Positions 1-10,926 are shown, counted from the stretch's first letter. The stretch is DNA of 64,000 bases from Simmondsia chinensis (GCA_018398585.1 JAGTTD010000015.1:1431001-1495000); one strand, 5' to 3'. The notes: generated from the letters alone by a model not told the origin. Program-made: numbers and translations.

Positions 1-454
1 GTGGAAACCCCTCTACAATCGAGAGGGAAGAAAATCACGGGCCAAAATGGAGATTCTTTATTAATACTGAACGGAAGAATTACAACGACACTTCCTCTGA
101 ACGAGATCTATGAAAGAATTACAATCGCTTTCTCTTAACTCTCATAGCACTCGAATATCTTGGAGGAATTACAAAATCATTTCTTTTCTTAATGGCGGTG
201 CCTCACTCTTTTTTGATTGGATACCTTGACGTAAACCCTACATCCTAATTTATAGGCGCGGGTCTGGGAGGGACCGATCGATAGGGAAACACCCGATCGA
301 TCGGAACCAGTAGATCGATCGGCCCTCTTACTGCCCAAAAATACCAAAATTTCCTTAAATCACTCAATCGATCGGGCTTCCCTCCTGATCAATCGGTGAC
401 CCTACGGCAAACACTATAAAACTAAAACAAGTAATATGAGACATAATCCTAACA
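1..454 (-). repeat. 3' LTR of copia-1, cut by window edge
   Basis: Matches 2393-2789 with a handful of substitutions and one gap. It ends at TGTTAGG (minus) next to a purine-rich tract (AAGGTGGAGATT) that fits a polypurine tract. Several GATCGATCGG motifs occur inside this copy. Confidence 0.85.
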
Positions 455-474
455 AATCTCCACCTTGGCCCAAA

Positions 475-2142
475 TTACATACATAAAAGAATTTCATACA
501 CTTTCTCCAATAAACACCCCACACACGGGGTTATCTCAACTAACACATGAGACCTAACCGAGTCCGAGCAAAGCTTAAACTTCCTACTAGGTAGAAACTG
601 AGTGAACATATCTGAGAGGTTATCAGCAATGCCAATCTTCTTCTTCTCTGAATTGGCTCTTGACACATTAACTGAACTAGTCACCTGCTGCTGAACTGTG
701 TTACTTAACTGAACTCCTTTTGACTTACTCACCTGACCTGAATCACAAACAACTAATGATATCTTCTGTGGAGACAATAACAAAGACTCGCCAAACGTGA
801 CACGTCTACTCGTCAGGAATTGCTTGAAGCGAAAACCTTTCTGCTTCCCATAAAGCCCTTGTTCACATAATATCAGTCTTGTAGACTGACCACACAAAGA
901 GCCCCTCACACTGTGCTCAGACAGACCCCAATCACCTGAATGATCCAATCTCAAACGTCCTAAATTTGTGATTTCTGGTTTTGTCAACAACAAGGATGAT
1001 GAAGATGCTGCAACAGATCTAACAACTGTGGAACCGACAAGCTTATACAAAGTACTTAACCTTTTGCCCTTCATAACTGTCAATGCACCCTTAACGATCC
1101 TCAAAACTCCACCTTTAGCTGTGTACTTGTATCCTTTAGACTCAAGAGTACTTAAAGAGATGAGATTCTTCTTCAAATCAGGAACATGGTGAACATCGCT
1201 CAAAACCCTGATAGTGCCATCGAACATCCTAAAACGAATTGTTCCTATACCCAGAACTTTGCATGAAGTATCATTACCCATCAAAGCAACTCCACCTCGA
1301 ACTGACTCACCAATCTCGATTGGGACAGACATGATAGGAGCAACCCGAATCCAAAATCCAACACTAACTACTATGGATCTCTGGTCAGACTTGTTATCTA
1401 CTTCAAGTTTTCTTTTAAGCTTGTAACAGTCTTTCTTAATGTGCCCTTTCTTATGACAGTAGTTACAGATTAGGTCTCGATACCTAGACTTAGACTTGCT
1501 TCTACTATGATCATACTCAGTTCTCCCCCTCACAAATAAACCACTACTTGAGCTATTCACAGAACCAGATAATTTCCTATCTACTCGTTCTTTACTCAGT
1601 AGGTTTCTCTTAACTTCATCAGCAGATATGGTTTGTCTACCACCATAAATCATACTTTCAATAAAACCCTTATATGAAGTAGAGAGAGAACATAACAACA
1701 ACATTGCCTGATCTTCATCCTTAGGAACATTATCCAATTATTTCAAATATTGAATAATTGAGTTAAATTCATTGACGTGATTCTTAAGTGGCGTACCTTC
1801 TGACATACGAAACGTGAACAATCGGCATTTAACTGCGAGTTTGTTAGAGACAGACTTGAAATAAAACATATTCTGTAATTTCTCCCACAACTCCTTAGCG
1901 GTCTTCACTTCCAAAACTTCTGTCAAAACGTCATCGGTAAGACACATCTGAATTGCTGTGAGTACCTTCTTATCTAACTCCTCCTATTGTGCTTCTGTCA
2001 AACTCTCTGATTTCTTTTCTTTCTCATCTAAAGCTTTCTTTAAGCCACTCTGAGTCAAGAGGCCCTTAACACGAACCTGCCATAAACTGAAGCTCTCTTG
2101 ACCACCAAACTTCTCAACTTCGGATCTAATTGCGGATGTCAT
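475..2142 (-). pseudogene. copia-1 gag-(pro) remnant with in-frame stops
   Basis: Coding remnant of a copia polyprotein. The gag start is an ATG at 2142. The reading frame is interrupted by TAG at 1984-1986 and TAA at 1738-1740 but otherwise stays in one frame. Visible parts in order: UBN2-type gag; a CCHC zinc knuckle CNYCHKKGHIKKDC near 1440-1490; the segment before integrase (HHVPDLKKNLISLSTLESKG) and a degenerate GAG-pre-integrase block (RGSLCGQ). After this come short pieces resembling the integrase end (VTFGES) and the C-terminal end of pol (IADNLSDMFTQ.LPSRKFKLC). The middle of pol is deleted, so it can encode no integrase or reverse transcriptase. Confidence 0.8.
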
Positions 2143-2258
2143 ATTATTAAATCGAAATAAACAGGGCTCTGATACAAATTCCACCCAAGGCTCTGAACCT
2201 GGCTCTGATACCAATTTGTAAGGAAACTTAACGAATCTGATATGCTCTGATATCAATT

Positions 2259-2789
2259 TGTTGGAAAAATCTTGATGCGGAAGCGGAAACCTGGATAGCT
2301 TGATTCGATTCAAATAATATGACTCACACAAACGAGAAGTAAACAAAAATATATGGAGAAAGAAAAAACAAATAAGAATACACAATATTTACGTGGAAAC
2401 CCCTCTACAATCGAGAGGGGAGAAAACCACGGGCGGAGATGGAGATTCTTTGTTGATACTAAACGGAAGAATTACAACGACACTTCCTCTGAACGAGATC
2501 TATGAAAGAATTACAATCACTTTCTCTTAATTCTTGTAGCACTCGAATATCTTGGAGGAATTACAAAATCACCTCTTTTCTTAATGGCGGCGCCTCACTC
2601 TTTTTTGATTGGATACCTTGACGTAAACCCTACGTCCTAATTTATAGGGGCAGGTATGGGAGGGCCCGATCGATCAGCCCTCTTACTGCCCAAAAATACC
2701 AAAAATTTCCTTAAATCACCCGATAGATCGGTGACCATATGGCAAACCCCATAAAACTAAAACAAGTAATTTGAGACATAATCCTAACA
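2259..2789 (-). repeat. 5' LTR of copia-1
   Basis: 531 bp, TG..CA ends on the minus strand, primer-binding site directly inside it. The right edge abuts an (ATT)n microsatellite. Confidence 0.8.

Positions 2790-2865
<76 letters not shown>
2790..2865. repeat. (ATT)n microsatellite
   Basis: About 25 uninterrupted ATT units between the copia-1 LTR and a SINE. A second (ATT)n block lies at about 3094-3147 on the other side of that SINE, so the SINE seems to sit inside one microsatellite. Confidence 0.95.
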
Positions 2866-2867
<2 letters not shown>

Positions 2868-3093
2868 CAAAGAGGGTACCAATACACCGTTACCGGATCC
2901 CATTAGAACTCCGAAATTAAGCAAGCTTCGGCGAGGGCAGTTCCAGGATGGGTGACCTCCTAGGAAGTCCTCACTCTCAGGTTGGAGGCACTCGAAAATA
3001 GGCTCTCTTTAGGGGTAATACCCAAAAGGGGGAAGACTACGTACATTTGCCCCCCAGACTCTGCTTAGGCGGGAGCTCTTATGGCACTAGGTA
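2866..3093 (+). mobile_element. 5S-headed Au-like SINE (copy A)
   Basis: Begins ACCAAAGAGGGTACCAA. It continues with a diverged 5S rRNA (CATTAGAACTCCGAAATTAAG, then GGATGGGTGACCTCCTAGGA) and passes into the tail (CAGGTTGGAGGCACTCGAAAA ... GGCACTAGGTA). Flanked by ATT repeats on both sides, so no distinct target-site duplication can be seen. Confidence 0.85.
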
Positions 3094-3098
3094 TATTA

Positions 3099-3146
<48 letters not shown>

Positions 3147-3214
3147 TATAACTAATAGTTGAAGTTGAATATAACAAGTTACATATTATTTATTAAACCG
3201 TAGTTTTGACTTCT

Positions 3215-3346
3215 GTTTGGTTATCAGAAAATTGACAAAACACGAGGTGTGTTAATTCATTTAAAATGTAGGATTGACATAAGAATTAAACTAGAGAATA
3301 ATTTCACATAAGAATTCAATTCATGTGGCAATCAAACAAGGCAGAA
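3215..3346. mobile_element. Short MITE-like inverted repeat element
   Basis: CTGTTTGGTTATCAG at the left and, inverted, GGCAATCAAACAAGG at the right form imperfect terminal inverted repeats of the PIF/Harbinger-like TTTGGT type. A related stretch occurs at about 5080-5165. Boundaries approximate. Confidence 0.4.
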
Positions 3347-3469
3347 GATTCAAATAATCGAGAAGTGAAGGAGAATTGATTTATAATCATTGTACTTAAA
3401 CGTTTTTTTTTTTTTTTTTGGAATTGTCCTCCAAAAACTTCATTTCCATAGTTGTTATACCCATATCAA

Positions 3470-3647
3470 TTGATTTCTTTACTCCAAATCCTGTATTTAA
3501 ATTATGTAAATATAGAAAATGAAGATTATGGGGATTCGAACTCATAACTTTTTTATCAATAAGGTTCTAATATGATGTCAATGAACCAATTACACATGAG
3601 GTTTAAACTGATGCGGGAAAGCACGAGAATGGTTTTATATTCTAACA
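3470..3647 (-). mobile_element. Partial TRIM/SMART-like micro-LTR element (copy 1)
   Basis: Contains one about 71-bp terminal unit (3577-3647; minus strand starts TGTTAGAATATAAAACC) followed by a degenerate tRNA-Met primer-binding site and part of the short interior. The second terminal unit is not seen. Same family as 32641-32908, 42778-43128, 44841-45099 and 52911-53210. Confidence 0.5.
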
Positions 3648-4970
3648 ATCCACCTTCGTGAGCTTTCTTATGGTTTGACCTGAGCTCAATAATTGAAGGT
3701 TAGGGTCAAATATCTCAATATTTGAACCCACAACAACATGAATTTGAAATGATATGAACTTGAAACGACCCGGCCTAATCCAGTTTGATCAACCCAATTG
3801 TCAGACCCGCATTGACCACAAGCAAGCGCATGTACGCCAAGGTTTTCATGCTTTATTGAGATATAATCATCAAGTCAAATTCTACTACTACGGTCTCTTA
3901 TGGGTACTATTTAACTATATGTCCGTCAAAGTGGAATTTCATACTGAATAAGATCTTTTCACTCCAGTTCAGTCTTTTTTTTTTTTTTTTTGGAATTTCG
4001 TAGCATTTTTCATACATATAGAGTAGCTAACTCTATTGCAAGTCATTTTGCAAAGCTCGCCTTCAAGGCTTGATTCCAGTTTAGCTTTAATCATGGTGCA
4101 CCCTATATTCTTCAGGTTCCTATCTGTATTTTTGTTTATTTATTTATTCTATTATATTTTTATCCTATTATATTTTTATCCTATTATGTTGTAAAAGACA
4201 TTTCTATTTCTATTTTTTTTTATTTTTTTTTAAATCACATTGACCGTAGAGCTTTTTTGAAGAATCAAAATCATAGTTTGTCTTCAAGCGTGCGTCTCTA
4301 AATTATCAAATTTGAAACTCTTTGTCACCTTTATAAATATTGCTAATCCATAAATTTTACCGTATTAATAAATAGGACCCTTTTCAGCGAAACCCAATAT
4401 TGAAAGCATGAAAAGATAAAATTGCCTGAGATCAAAACAGTGTTGTTTTAATGCTTGATACTAAAGTTCGGCTTCATACTTATTCTTTTGTTCCCGCAGA
4501 CAATGAAACACAGTGTTTGAACACATTTTGCACTAAAATAGATATTTTGTGATCCATTTAAAATATGAGTCTTATTTATTATTACTCACAAAGCCTAGGA
4601 TACTGAAAAAATAAATCAAAAAGATCATTAATCTTTCTATTATTTCCACAAATATCGATGTATCATGTTTACTAATAAATAAAATATCTTAATCGTAACT
4701 AATATATTTATTAATTTAAAGATTCTCATCAAGGGAAAAAGATGCATGCATCGGGAAAAAAAATATGCATTGATCGAAATTATTAAAATTTTTATTCTAA
4801 ATATAACGTAGAATTGTTGATTAAAAAAAAAAACACGTAACATAGAATTAGAATATTTGGGCAATTAGACCCACTATTTTACTAATAATGTCACATCGCC
4901 AATTATATTATATGATAACTTTTGAATTTTTTATAGTATTACTTTGTTTGATTACCGGCAAGTAAATTTT
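3648..4970. other. Gene-free AT-rich interval
   Basis: No gene or intact element seen. The open frame at 3754-3951 has no recognisable protein. Poly-T runs at 3974 and 4217 and an old, unclassified repeat-like stretch (4000-4100) are all that stands out. Confidence 0.6.
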
Positions 4971-5082
4971 TCAGGTTGAGGGTCCTCGAAAATAGCCTCT
5001 CGTTAGGGTAACACCTTAAAGGGCTAAGACTGCGGGAGCCCTTAAGGCACTGGGCATATTGTTGTTGTTGTTGTTGTTGTTG
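4971..5082 (+). mobile_element. Headless Au-like SINE (copy B)
   Basis: Starts TCAGGTTGAGGGTCCTCG and ends GGCACTGGGCATA followed by (TTG)n. The middle is partly deleted. A degenerate repeat of TGATTACCGG (upstream) and TGGTTATCAGG (downstream) may be an old target-site duplication. Confidence 0.75.
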
Positions 5083-5310
5083 GTTATCAGGAACTAAATG
5101 CATGAAATCGGAATTGGTTATCAAGAAATTAGCAAAACATAAAAAGTGAATATTCCTGAGCAATTTTCAATTTCTTTAATCTTTTTAACTAACTCCCTGG
5201 AAATTATACTTCCATTTTGACACTCAAACGCATTATATTTATTTCCTAAAAAATTAAAAAAGAAATTAAATTAATAAAAAATACAACTTTTTGTCGAAAT
5301 TTAATTCTAA

Positions 5311-5575
5311 TATTAATCGAAGAATAGGAACATACCCAGTGCCTCCAGGGCTCCCACCTACGCAGGGTCTGGGGGGGCGGATGTACGCAGCCTTCCCCCT
5401 TCAGGGTGTTAACCTGAAGAGAGGCTGTTTCCCAGTGCCCTCAACCTGAGGGTGAGGACTTCCTAGGAGGTCACCCATCCTGGTACTACTCTCGCCCAAG
5501 CACGCTTAACTTCGGAGTTCTAATGGGATCCGGTGACAGCGTGTTGGTGCCCTCTTTGGTATTAATCGAAGAATA
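5311..5575 (-). mobile_element. 5S-headed Au-like SINE (copy C) with target-site duplication
   Basis: Body 5327-5559, flanked by perfect 16-bp direct repeats TATTAATCGAAGAATA (5311-5326 and 5560-5575). On the minus strand it begins exactly at ACCAAAGAGGGCACC. It carries a 5S segment with the internal A-box/C-box region (GTTAAGCGTGCTTGGGCGAG, GGATGGGTGACCTCCTAGGA), then the Au-like tail. One of the clearest full-length copies. Confidence 0.92.
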
Positions 5576-5680
5576 CGTTTATATATTCTTAAAGATATTG
5601 AAAAGAAGTTTGTCCACAATTACCTCTCCTTAAAAATTAGATAGTTGTTGTTGGATTATCACCGTTATAATCAATAAATA

Positions 5681-6068
5681 GGGTAATTTACATTAAAAGT
5701 TCCTATACTTTGTGCATTGTGTCAATTTATTCCTTACACTTTTTAATTGTGTCAATTTAATCCCTGTACAATTCAAAATGTGTCAATTTGGTCCTTAAAG
5801 TAAATTTATGTTAAGTTTTTAATGAAATTCTTAACGACTAGGCCAAGAGTTGGGTTAAATTGAGTAAATGGATGAATTTTATATAATAAATTACTTGCAT
5901 CTAACATATTTTTTCATTCAAAATTACGTCATTAACCTAACTTAAATTTGACCAAAGTACTAAATTAAACATATTAAATTATTTAGAGAATAAATTAACA
6001 CAATTAAAAGTACAAGGACTAAATTGACATAATGGACAAAGTACCGGGATCTTTGACGTAAATAACCC
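5681..6068. mobile_element. Mutator-like MITE
   Basis: 388 bp with terminal inverted repeats of about 48 bp (GGGTAATTTACATTAAAAG against GGGTTATTTACGTCAAAGA). Flanks CAATAAATA and TAATAAGTA match at 7 of 9 positions, fitting the 9-bp duplication of MULEs. No coding capacity. Confidence 0.7.
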
Positions 6069-7588
6069 TAATAAGTAATTTAAACTAAATTTATAATCCA
6101 ATACATAATATGTGATAAATGATAAATTGAATAATAAAAAGTTATTTCATAAATATAATAACTTTATGTTATATATATTAAATATCTATATTATTATTTA
6201 TATTATTATAATTGTAGCTATAATGAATTTATTTGAAGTCTTTGGGAGGCTTGATTGATTGCGAGGGCAATGATTTGCAATTGCTCCTTTTGGTTACCCT
6301 TTTTGAAGCACAACCAAGACCCACTCTTTTTTTTCGATAATTGATAAAATGCACTAGAACATAAGGAACAACGAGAAAGAGATCTCAAAACCTATAATTT
6401 TACCGAAACGACTCTTCAATAATAAATGAATACAATAATTCTGTTGTCAAAATTAACGAGAAATGTATTAGGAAGAGAGCACTCTAATACATAATTATGA
6501 TTAGACTCGATATCTCTTAAGCAGTTAACCTTATCTGCTAGTTCATGTATTTGTCTAGATCCTCAAAAAGAACACCCTCAAATAGTGCATCTCCATTCGT
6601 TGTGTTCTGTCATAGGTTAAGTCGTCTTTCCTAGTATATAAGGCTGTTCAAAAATCGACTTGGAAAAATTGGATTGAGCTGGTCATTTGGATTCAAGATT
6701 GGATTGGACTGATTTATTTACAATCTGATCCTCAGTCTACAAACTGAGCTTATTCTAGTTTGGGTATGGTCATGTCCAAACCTAAGCTCATGACCAGAAC
6801 GAAAACGTGCATATTAGTATTATTTGGTTGCTCATACATGCCTAAATTTAAATTCAAATTTGTAGTCGATTTTAAAATTGTACATGATATGTGCGACATC
6901 ATCTCTCTATTATTTCTAATATTGATTTTCTTAATCATGTTCATTTATACTAAAGGACTTCAAAGTTGTCAAAAAAAAACTAATAAATAATGTGTCAAAT
7001 TTACTTACAATATGAAATACAGAAATGATGTATTCCAAATTCGATCCAGTCCAATCCAAATAATAACCAGTCTGGTCATGAATCAGACCAATCAAATCCA
7101 GTCCAATCCTCAGTCCTCAAAAGAGAATGATCTGGGTATTCAATCCAAACCCATCCAGTCCGTGTCTATAGTGATGATCGATCCTAATCCTACTTATCAT
7201 GGTCAAATAAAATATGTTGATGTGGACAACTTTTTTGTAGTAGAGAATATATACCAAGAGATAAACTTCACTGTCATATGTCCAACTGTCTCAACACGTA
7301 TAAATTTTATAAATACTTTCTATTCGATACTATTATATGAGTTGTTGGATTCGGTATAATTTGTAAACTATTCACCTCCTAAGTATAAAGCCTTGGGTCT
7401 GAAATTTATCACCTCTTTCCCTCGATATTTTAGAACGATGTTGTACCTCGTAATTTAAAAAATGGTGATTTATTTATTTAAAATAAAAAGAAAGGTCTCT
7501 TTTCAAAATGTGAATATTGTAATGGAAAGTGTAAATTTAATATATTCTCTATAACAATCATGGTTCTTCATTTTTGCTTTTGAGGTGG
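6069..7588. other. Gene-free interval with a possible hAT-like repeat
   Basis: No gene. The stretch 6639-7185 is rich in repeated GGATTGGA/TCCAATCC-type words at both ends (AAGGCTGTTCAAAAATCG on the left), resembling low-copy hAT-like non-autonomous elements, but the ends cannot be fixed. The open frames at 6760-6990 and 7012-7359 lie in this repeat and match no family I know. Confidence 0.35.
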
Positions 7589-8125
7589 TTGTTGTCACCT
7601 TTTTTTTTTTTTTTTTGATAAATATCGGCATAGCCGTAGTACAAACAGGCAACTCGAAAAGACGAGCCTTTAGCCACCCCATAAATGGAAGCGGGTACAA
7701 AAAAGAGACCAGAACAAACAGGCACCAAAAGTAAAACATCCAAACAGAACACAACAGACACTAAGCACAGGCCAGACAAGACACGCAAGAACAAACTCAG
7801 ACATGGATCTCAAATGAAGAAAAGCCAGATGAATAATACGAAAATAGGAGCAGGACTGAAGCCTCAACCACAAACCCATCCACCTCATTTAGCAAGCAAG
7901 TCTGCCATCATAGGTGGGTTGAAACCATCAAAATTCAAATCTACTATTTTTCCCATCTCTATGACCCGCTCCGCTTGCATGATCATCCCGTCATACTCCG
8001 CTTCCGAGATCTTGTCGTACCGATTCTTCCTATTCTGTTTTTTCTTCTTCCCGGCTGTCTTTGATGATTTTCCCCCATTTCGCCTCATTCCCCTTTTTCT
8101 GCTTGCCTAAGGCCTTGTTGTCACC
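7589..8125 (-). mobile_element. 5'-truncated L1-type LINE 3' end
   Basis: Body about 7600-8114. Minus strand ends in poly-A (poly-T at 7600-7616). It is flanked by the direct repeat TTGTTGTCACC (7589-7599 and 8115-8125), so it is a target-primed insertion. The interior holds the end of an open frame (7885-8088) and a 3' UTR with the word GGCTCGTCTTTTCGAGTTGC. The same 3' end recurs at 29291-29520, 41983-42290, 27180-27375, 56500-56765 and 57105-57256. Confidence 0.7.
7885..8088 (-). pseudogene. C-terminal fragment of an unrecognised LINE protein
   Basis: Basic C-terminus (KKKKQNRKNRYDKISEAEYD) ending MGKIVDLNFDGFNPP..LLAK. A related degenerate ending is visible at about 42240-42290 in another copy of the same LINE (minus strand). 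That supports its being the end of the element's last open frame. No catalytic motif is present in this fragment. Confidence 0.45.
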
Positions 8126-8136
8126 TTTTTGGAAAT

Positions 8137-8314
8137 TATCATTATGAAAATAGGTCTCAGGTTGGGGGTCCTCGGAAACAGTCTCTCATAAGGGTATCTC
8201 CCTGAAGGGGTAAGGGTACGTACATCTCACCCCTTCCAAACCCTGCTTATGTGGGAGCCCTTGAAGCACTGGGTATTATGTTGTTGTTGTTTTGTTGTAT
8301 CATTATGAAAATAG
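8137..8314 (+). mobile_element. Headless Au-like SINE (copy D) with target-site duplication
   Basis: Body 8154-8297 between perfect 17-bp repeats TATCATTATGAAAATAG (8137-8153 and 8298-8314). It starts GTCTCAGGTTGGGGGTCCTC, with no 5S head, and ends in interrupted (TTG)n. Confidence 0.92.
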
Positions 8315-8422
8315 TTAATATATTTATATAATATTGTATTATAGTTTAAATAGTTAATATTTTATCAAATTATAGATTGATATATTTTTAATATAATCTT
8401 CATGCTTATGCTTGTTTTATTT

Positions 8423-8918
8423 AGATAGAGCTAGAGCTCGAGGGAGGACTAGCATAGTAGAAGCAGAGATAGCAGCCTCACACTGCTGATTATTCTGCTA
8501 TTTATGTGTTCATAGGCGTATAGGCTCATCAGGCTGTACCTATTTACCTATACGCCTATCTGTCTACTATCGGCCTATTTGCTTATTTGCTTAGTTGCTT
8601 ATCTGCTTATTTGTTTATTTGGCATATTTGCTTTTATTAGCTGCCTTGTAGGGTAGGTTTTGCCTCATAGTCTCCTCTGGGGCATTTTTATAGTATGGCT
8701 TACTCTTTTACTTTCATGACATATTGCTCACAACTCATTGCTCACAGTTCTCCATGAGGCGATGAAGACTTACCTCTCAGGTTGGGGGTCCTCGGAAACA
8801 GCCTCTCTTCAGGTTGACACCCTGAAAGGGGAAGGCTGCGTATATCTACCCCCCCCAGACCCCGCTTTTACAGGAGCCCTTGAGGCACTGGGATTGTTGT
8901 TGTTGTTGTTGTTGTATA
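8423..8918 (+). mobile_element. 5'-truncated RTE-type LINE 3' end
   Basis: About 500 bp that match, in the opposite orientation, the 3' UTR of the RT-encoding LINE at 37658-39505 (for example AGATAGAGCT, GGACTAGCAT, TATTCTGCTA, CTATACGCCTAT). It finishes with the Au-like tail CTCAGGTTGGGGGTCCTCGG ... GAGGCACTGGGATTG(TTG)n. This shows that the tail is the natural 3' end of the LINE. No target-site duplication recognised. Confidence 0.75.
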
Positions 8919-9223
8919 GAAAATTATAATAGTTTTTTATACTGGTAAGAGGATCAATGTTCCTTTAATAAGGACGCTGACTTTGTTATAATAGAGAATA
9001 ATAATAATTTTTACATTCCAGATCATTCATCAACGATGGATAGTTTAACCACTTGAACTCCGAGTTTTCAACAGTTCTAAATATTATAAACTACATAGGA
9101 AATAAGATATTATAATCTATACGCTCATATAGATTTTAATCCAATGTTAATTTAATGGAAATATGTTAGGAGTAACTTTTATAATTTTATCAACAGTTCT
9201 TCATATTACTGGTACTATATGTC
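8919..9223. other. Gene-free AT-rich interval
   Basis: Nothing recognised. Confidence 0.6.
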
Positions 9224-9275
9224 TCTTAGGGACATAGCCGAGTGGTCGTGATCGCCGGGTGTCAACGAGGTGACT

Positions 9276-9939
9276 TGTTACAGTCCAAAAAGAGCTAAAA
9301 AGGAAAAATAAGTATCCCACATCGGTGGGAAGACACAAAATGTACCAATTTATATACTAGGGGGGCTACTCCACCCATTGCCAATTGGTTTTGGGATGGA
9401 ACCTCCTTTAGTCTGTATCATTGGTATCAGAGCCGTCGATCCTCGGATCGATTCCAAGGGGCTCGGGTTTGGTATGGGACGGACCCTGCTCCGGAGTCGT
9501 GCTCGGTCCGGTATGGAACGGACCGTGCCCGATGGCCGTACTGGACAAACCACTTATTGGAAAGGGCTACCTAGGAGAGGGCTACCTATAGTAGAGTGAA
9601 GCCGTCCTCAGAAAAGGGCTACCTAACTCAAAGTGAAGCTACCTAGAGTGAAGCCGTCCAGGGGGAAAAGGGCTACCTATGAGAGGGCTACCTAAAGTAG
9701 AGTGAAGCCGTCCAGAGAAAAAGGGCTACCTACTCAGAGTGAAGCTACCTAGAGTGACAGCCGTCGAGGACGACGGTTGTGGAGCGTGGTGGTTTGTTAC
9801 AGTCCAAAAAGAGCTAAAAAGGAAAAATAAGTATCCCACATCGGTGGGAAGACACAAAATGTACCAATTTATATACTAGGGGGGCTACTCCACCTATTGC
9901 CAATTAGTTTTGGGATAGAACCTCCTTTAGTCTGTATCA
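9276..9939 (+). mobile_element. TRIM (terminal-repeat retrotransposon in miniature)
   Basis: LTRs at 9276-9420 and 9795-9939, each 145 bp, TGTTACAG..GTATCA, differing at three positions. They contain TATCCCACATCGGTGGGAAG, a motif common in plant TRIM LTRs. A perfect tRNA-Met primer-binding site TGGTATCAGAGCC lies at 9422-9434. A purine/G-rich tract (GTTGTGGAGCGTGGTGG) lies before the right LTR. There is no coding region. The flanks TGACT and TGATC give only an imperfect target-site duplication. Confidence 0.88.
9562..9765 (+). repeat. Tandem repeat inside the TRIM
   Basis: A unit of about 100 bp built from GGGCTACCTA, GTAGAGTGAAGCCGTCC and AGTGAAGCTACCTAGAGTG occurs twice in succession, each unit itself made of shorter GGGCTACCTA modules. 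It fills most of the TRIM interior. Confidence 0.8.
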
Positions 9940-9973
9940 TGATCCGAGATCGAATCCCACAAAGCTCAAAAAG

Positions 9974-10138
9974 TGTGAATAAATATAATTGAATGAATGG
10001 AGGAGTACATGGAGTTCACAATATATAGGCAAACACCAAGAGTCAAAAGACTAAGAATACCCCTAGGGTTACATAAGTCAAAGGGCAAAAGGGTAAACTG
10101 TAAAACCCTAGGAACATTCTAGAATATAGTCTAATAGG
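9974..10138 (-). repeat. 3' LTR of copia-A
   Basis: About 165 bp, unusually short. On the minus strand it ends TTATTCACA. The 5' boundary after the polypurine tract (CCTATTAGAC) lacks the usual TG, so that edge is uncertain by a few bases. Matches 15093-15257 exactly by eye. Confidence 0.75.
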
Positions 10139-10143
10139 CCCCC

Positions 10144-10926
10144 TCAATCTGAGCGGGGTGATAGCACGCGAAGATTGGCCTTGTGTTGGAAGAAACGATC
10201 CGCCGCAAGACCTTTGGTGAGGATATCAGCTACCTGCTTTGTGGTTGGAGTGTAGTGAACTTGAAGATCACCCTTGAGGACTTTCTCCCGAACATAGTGG
10301 AAGTCGACATCCACGTGCTTGCTACGATCATTGGATACCTGGTTAGCAGCAAGGTAGGAGGCGGAGACATTGTCACAGTAGACGATGATGGGTCCTGGGT
10401 GGCGGATAGCCAGGTCGCGCATGATGTACCGAAGCCAGTCACTTTCAGCAGCAGCCTGAGCCACAGCCCGAGACTCAGATTCAGTCGTACTTTGGGAAAC
10501 GGTTATCTGCTTTTTGGCTCGCCAGGAAATGAGGTTTGGTCCAAGGTAGACGGCATAACCAGTGGTAGAGCGACGAGTGTCAGGGCAACCACCCCAGTCA
10601 GCATCAGCGAAAGCTGTGATAGTGACAGTGCGAGCAGGTTGTAGGAGAAGACCATGATCAGGAGTGGATTTGAGATACCGGAGAATACGCTTCACAGCCT
10701 GCCAGTGGGGATCACGGGGAGCATGCATGAACTGGGAGACCAGGTTGACAGCATAGCATATGTCAGGACGGGTCATAGTGAGGTACTGCAGGGCACCCAC
10801 TGCGCTCCTATACTCAGTAGGGTCCTCAAGTAGGGCCCCGTCACTCAAAGAGAGATGTGCTCGGGTGGGTAGGGGGGTTTTGACTGGTTTGGCGTCGCAG
10901 AGACCAAGTTTGGTGAGAAGGTCCAC
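10144..10926 (-). pseudogene. copia-A RNase H domain
   Basis: 260-residue open frame, the C-terminal part of pol. It contains the end of the RT connection region (YRSAVGALQYLTMTRPDICY) and Ty1/copia RNase H with ADADWGG, STTESESRA and the YCDN aspartate, and ends at the polypurine tract. It is cut from the upstream RT by an in-frame TAA at 10939-10941. The identical stop in copia-B shows that this lesion predates the duplication. Confidence 0.9.

Larger units (their letters stand above)
1..2789 (-). mobile_element. Internally deleted Ty1/copia LTR retrotransposon (copia-1)
   Basis: Two copies of one sequence lie at 1-454 and 2259-2789 and bracket an 1.8-kb interior. Read on the minus strand the LTR begins TGTTAGGATT and ends CCAACA. 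It is followed by a degenerate primer-binding site (TGATATCAGAGC at about 2246-2257), the initiator tRNA-Met type used by many plant copia elements. The interior keeps gag, the zinc knuckle and part of the protease region, then jumps to short scraps of integrase and the end of pol. Reverse transcriptase is absent. The far LTR runs off the left edge, so the target-site duplication cannot be checked. Confidence 0.85.
9224..9973 (+). mobile_element. tRNA-like sequence split by a TRIM
   Basis: The left part 9224-9275 carries ATAGCCGAGTGG, like a pol III A box of a class II tRNA. The right part 9940-9973 carries GAGATCGAATCCC, like a B box. Together they look like one tRNA-related sequence (tRNA gene relic or tRNA-derived SINE head) interrupted by the 664-bp TRIM between them. 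Folding was not tested. Confidence 0.4.

Noticed and set aside
968..1426. Plus-strand open frames inside copia-1
   Set aside because: Antisense to a recognisable gag/protease frame; no family resemblance.
2866..3093. Cassandra TRIM (5S-containing LTR)
   Set aside because: No second LTR, no primer-binding site or polypurine tract; copies end in the Au-like tail and (TTG)n.
10183..10644. Plus-strand frame of 153 residues over the copia RNase H region (repeated at 15518-15763)
   Set aside because: Mirror of the well-supported minus-strand RNase H; repeated only because the element is duplicated.
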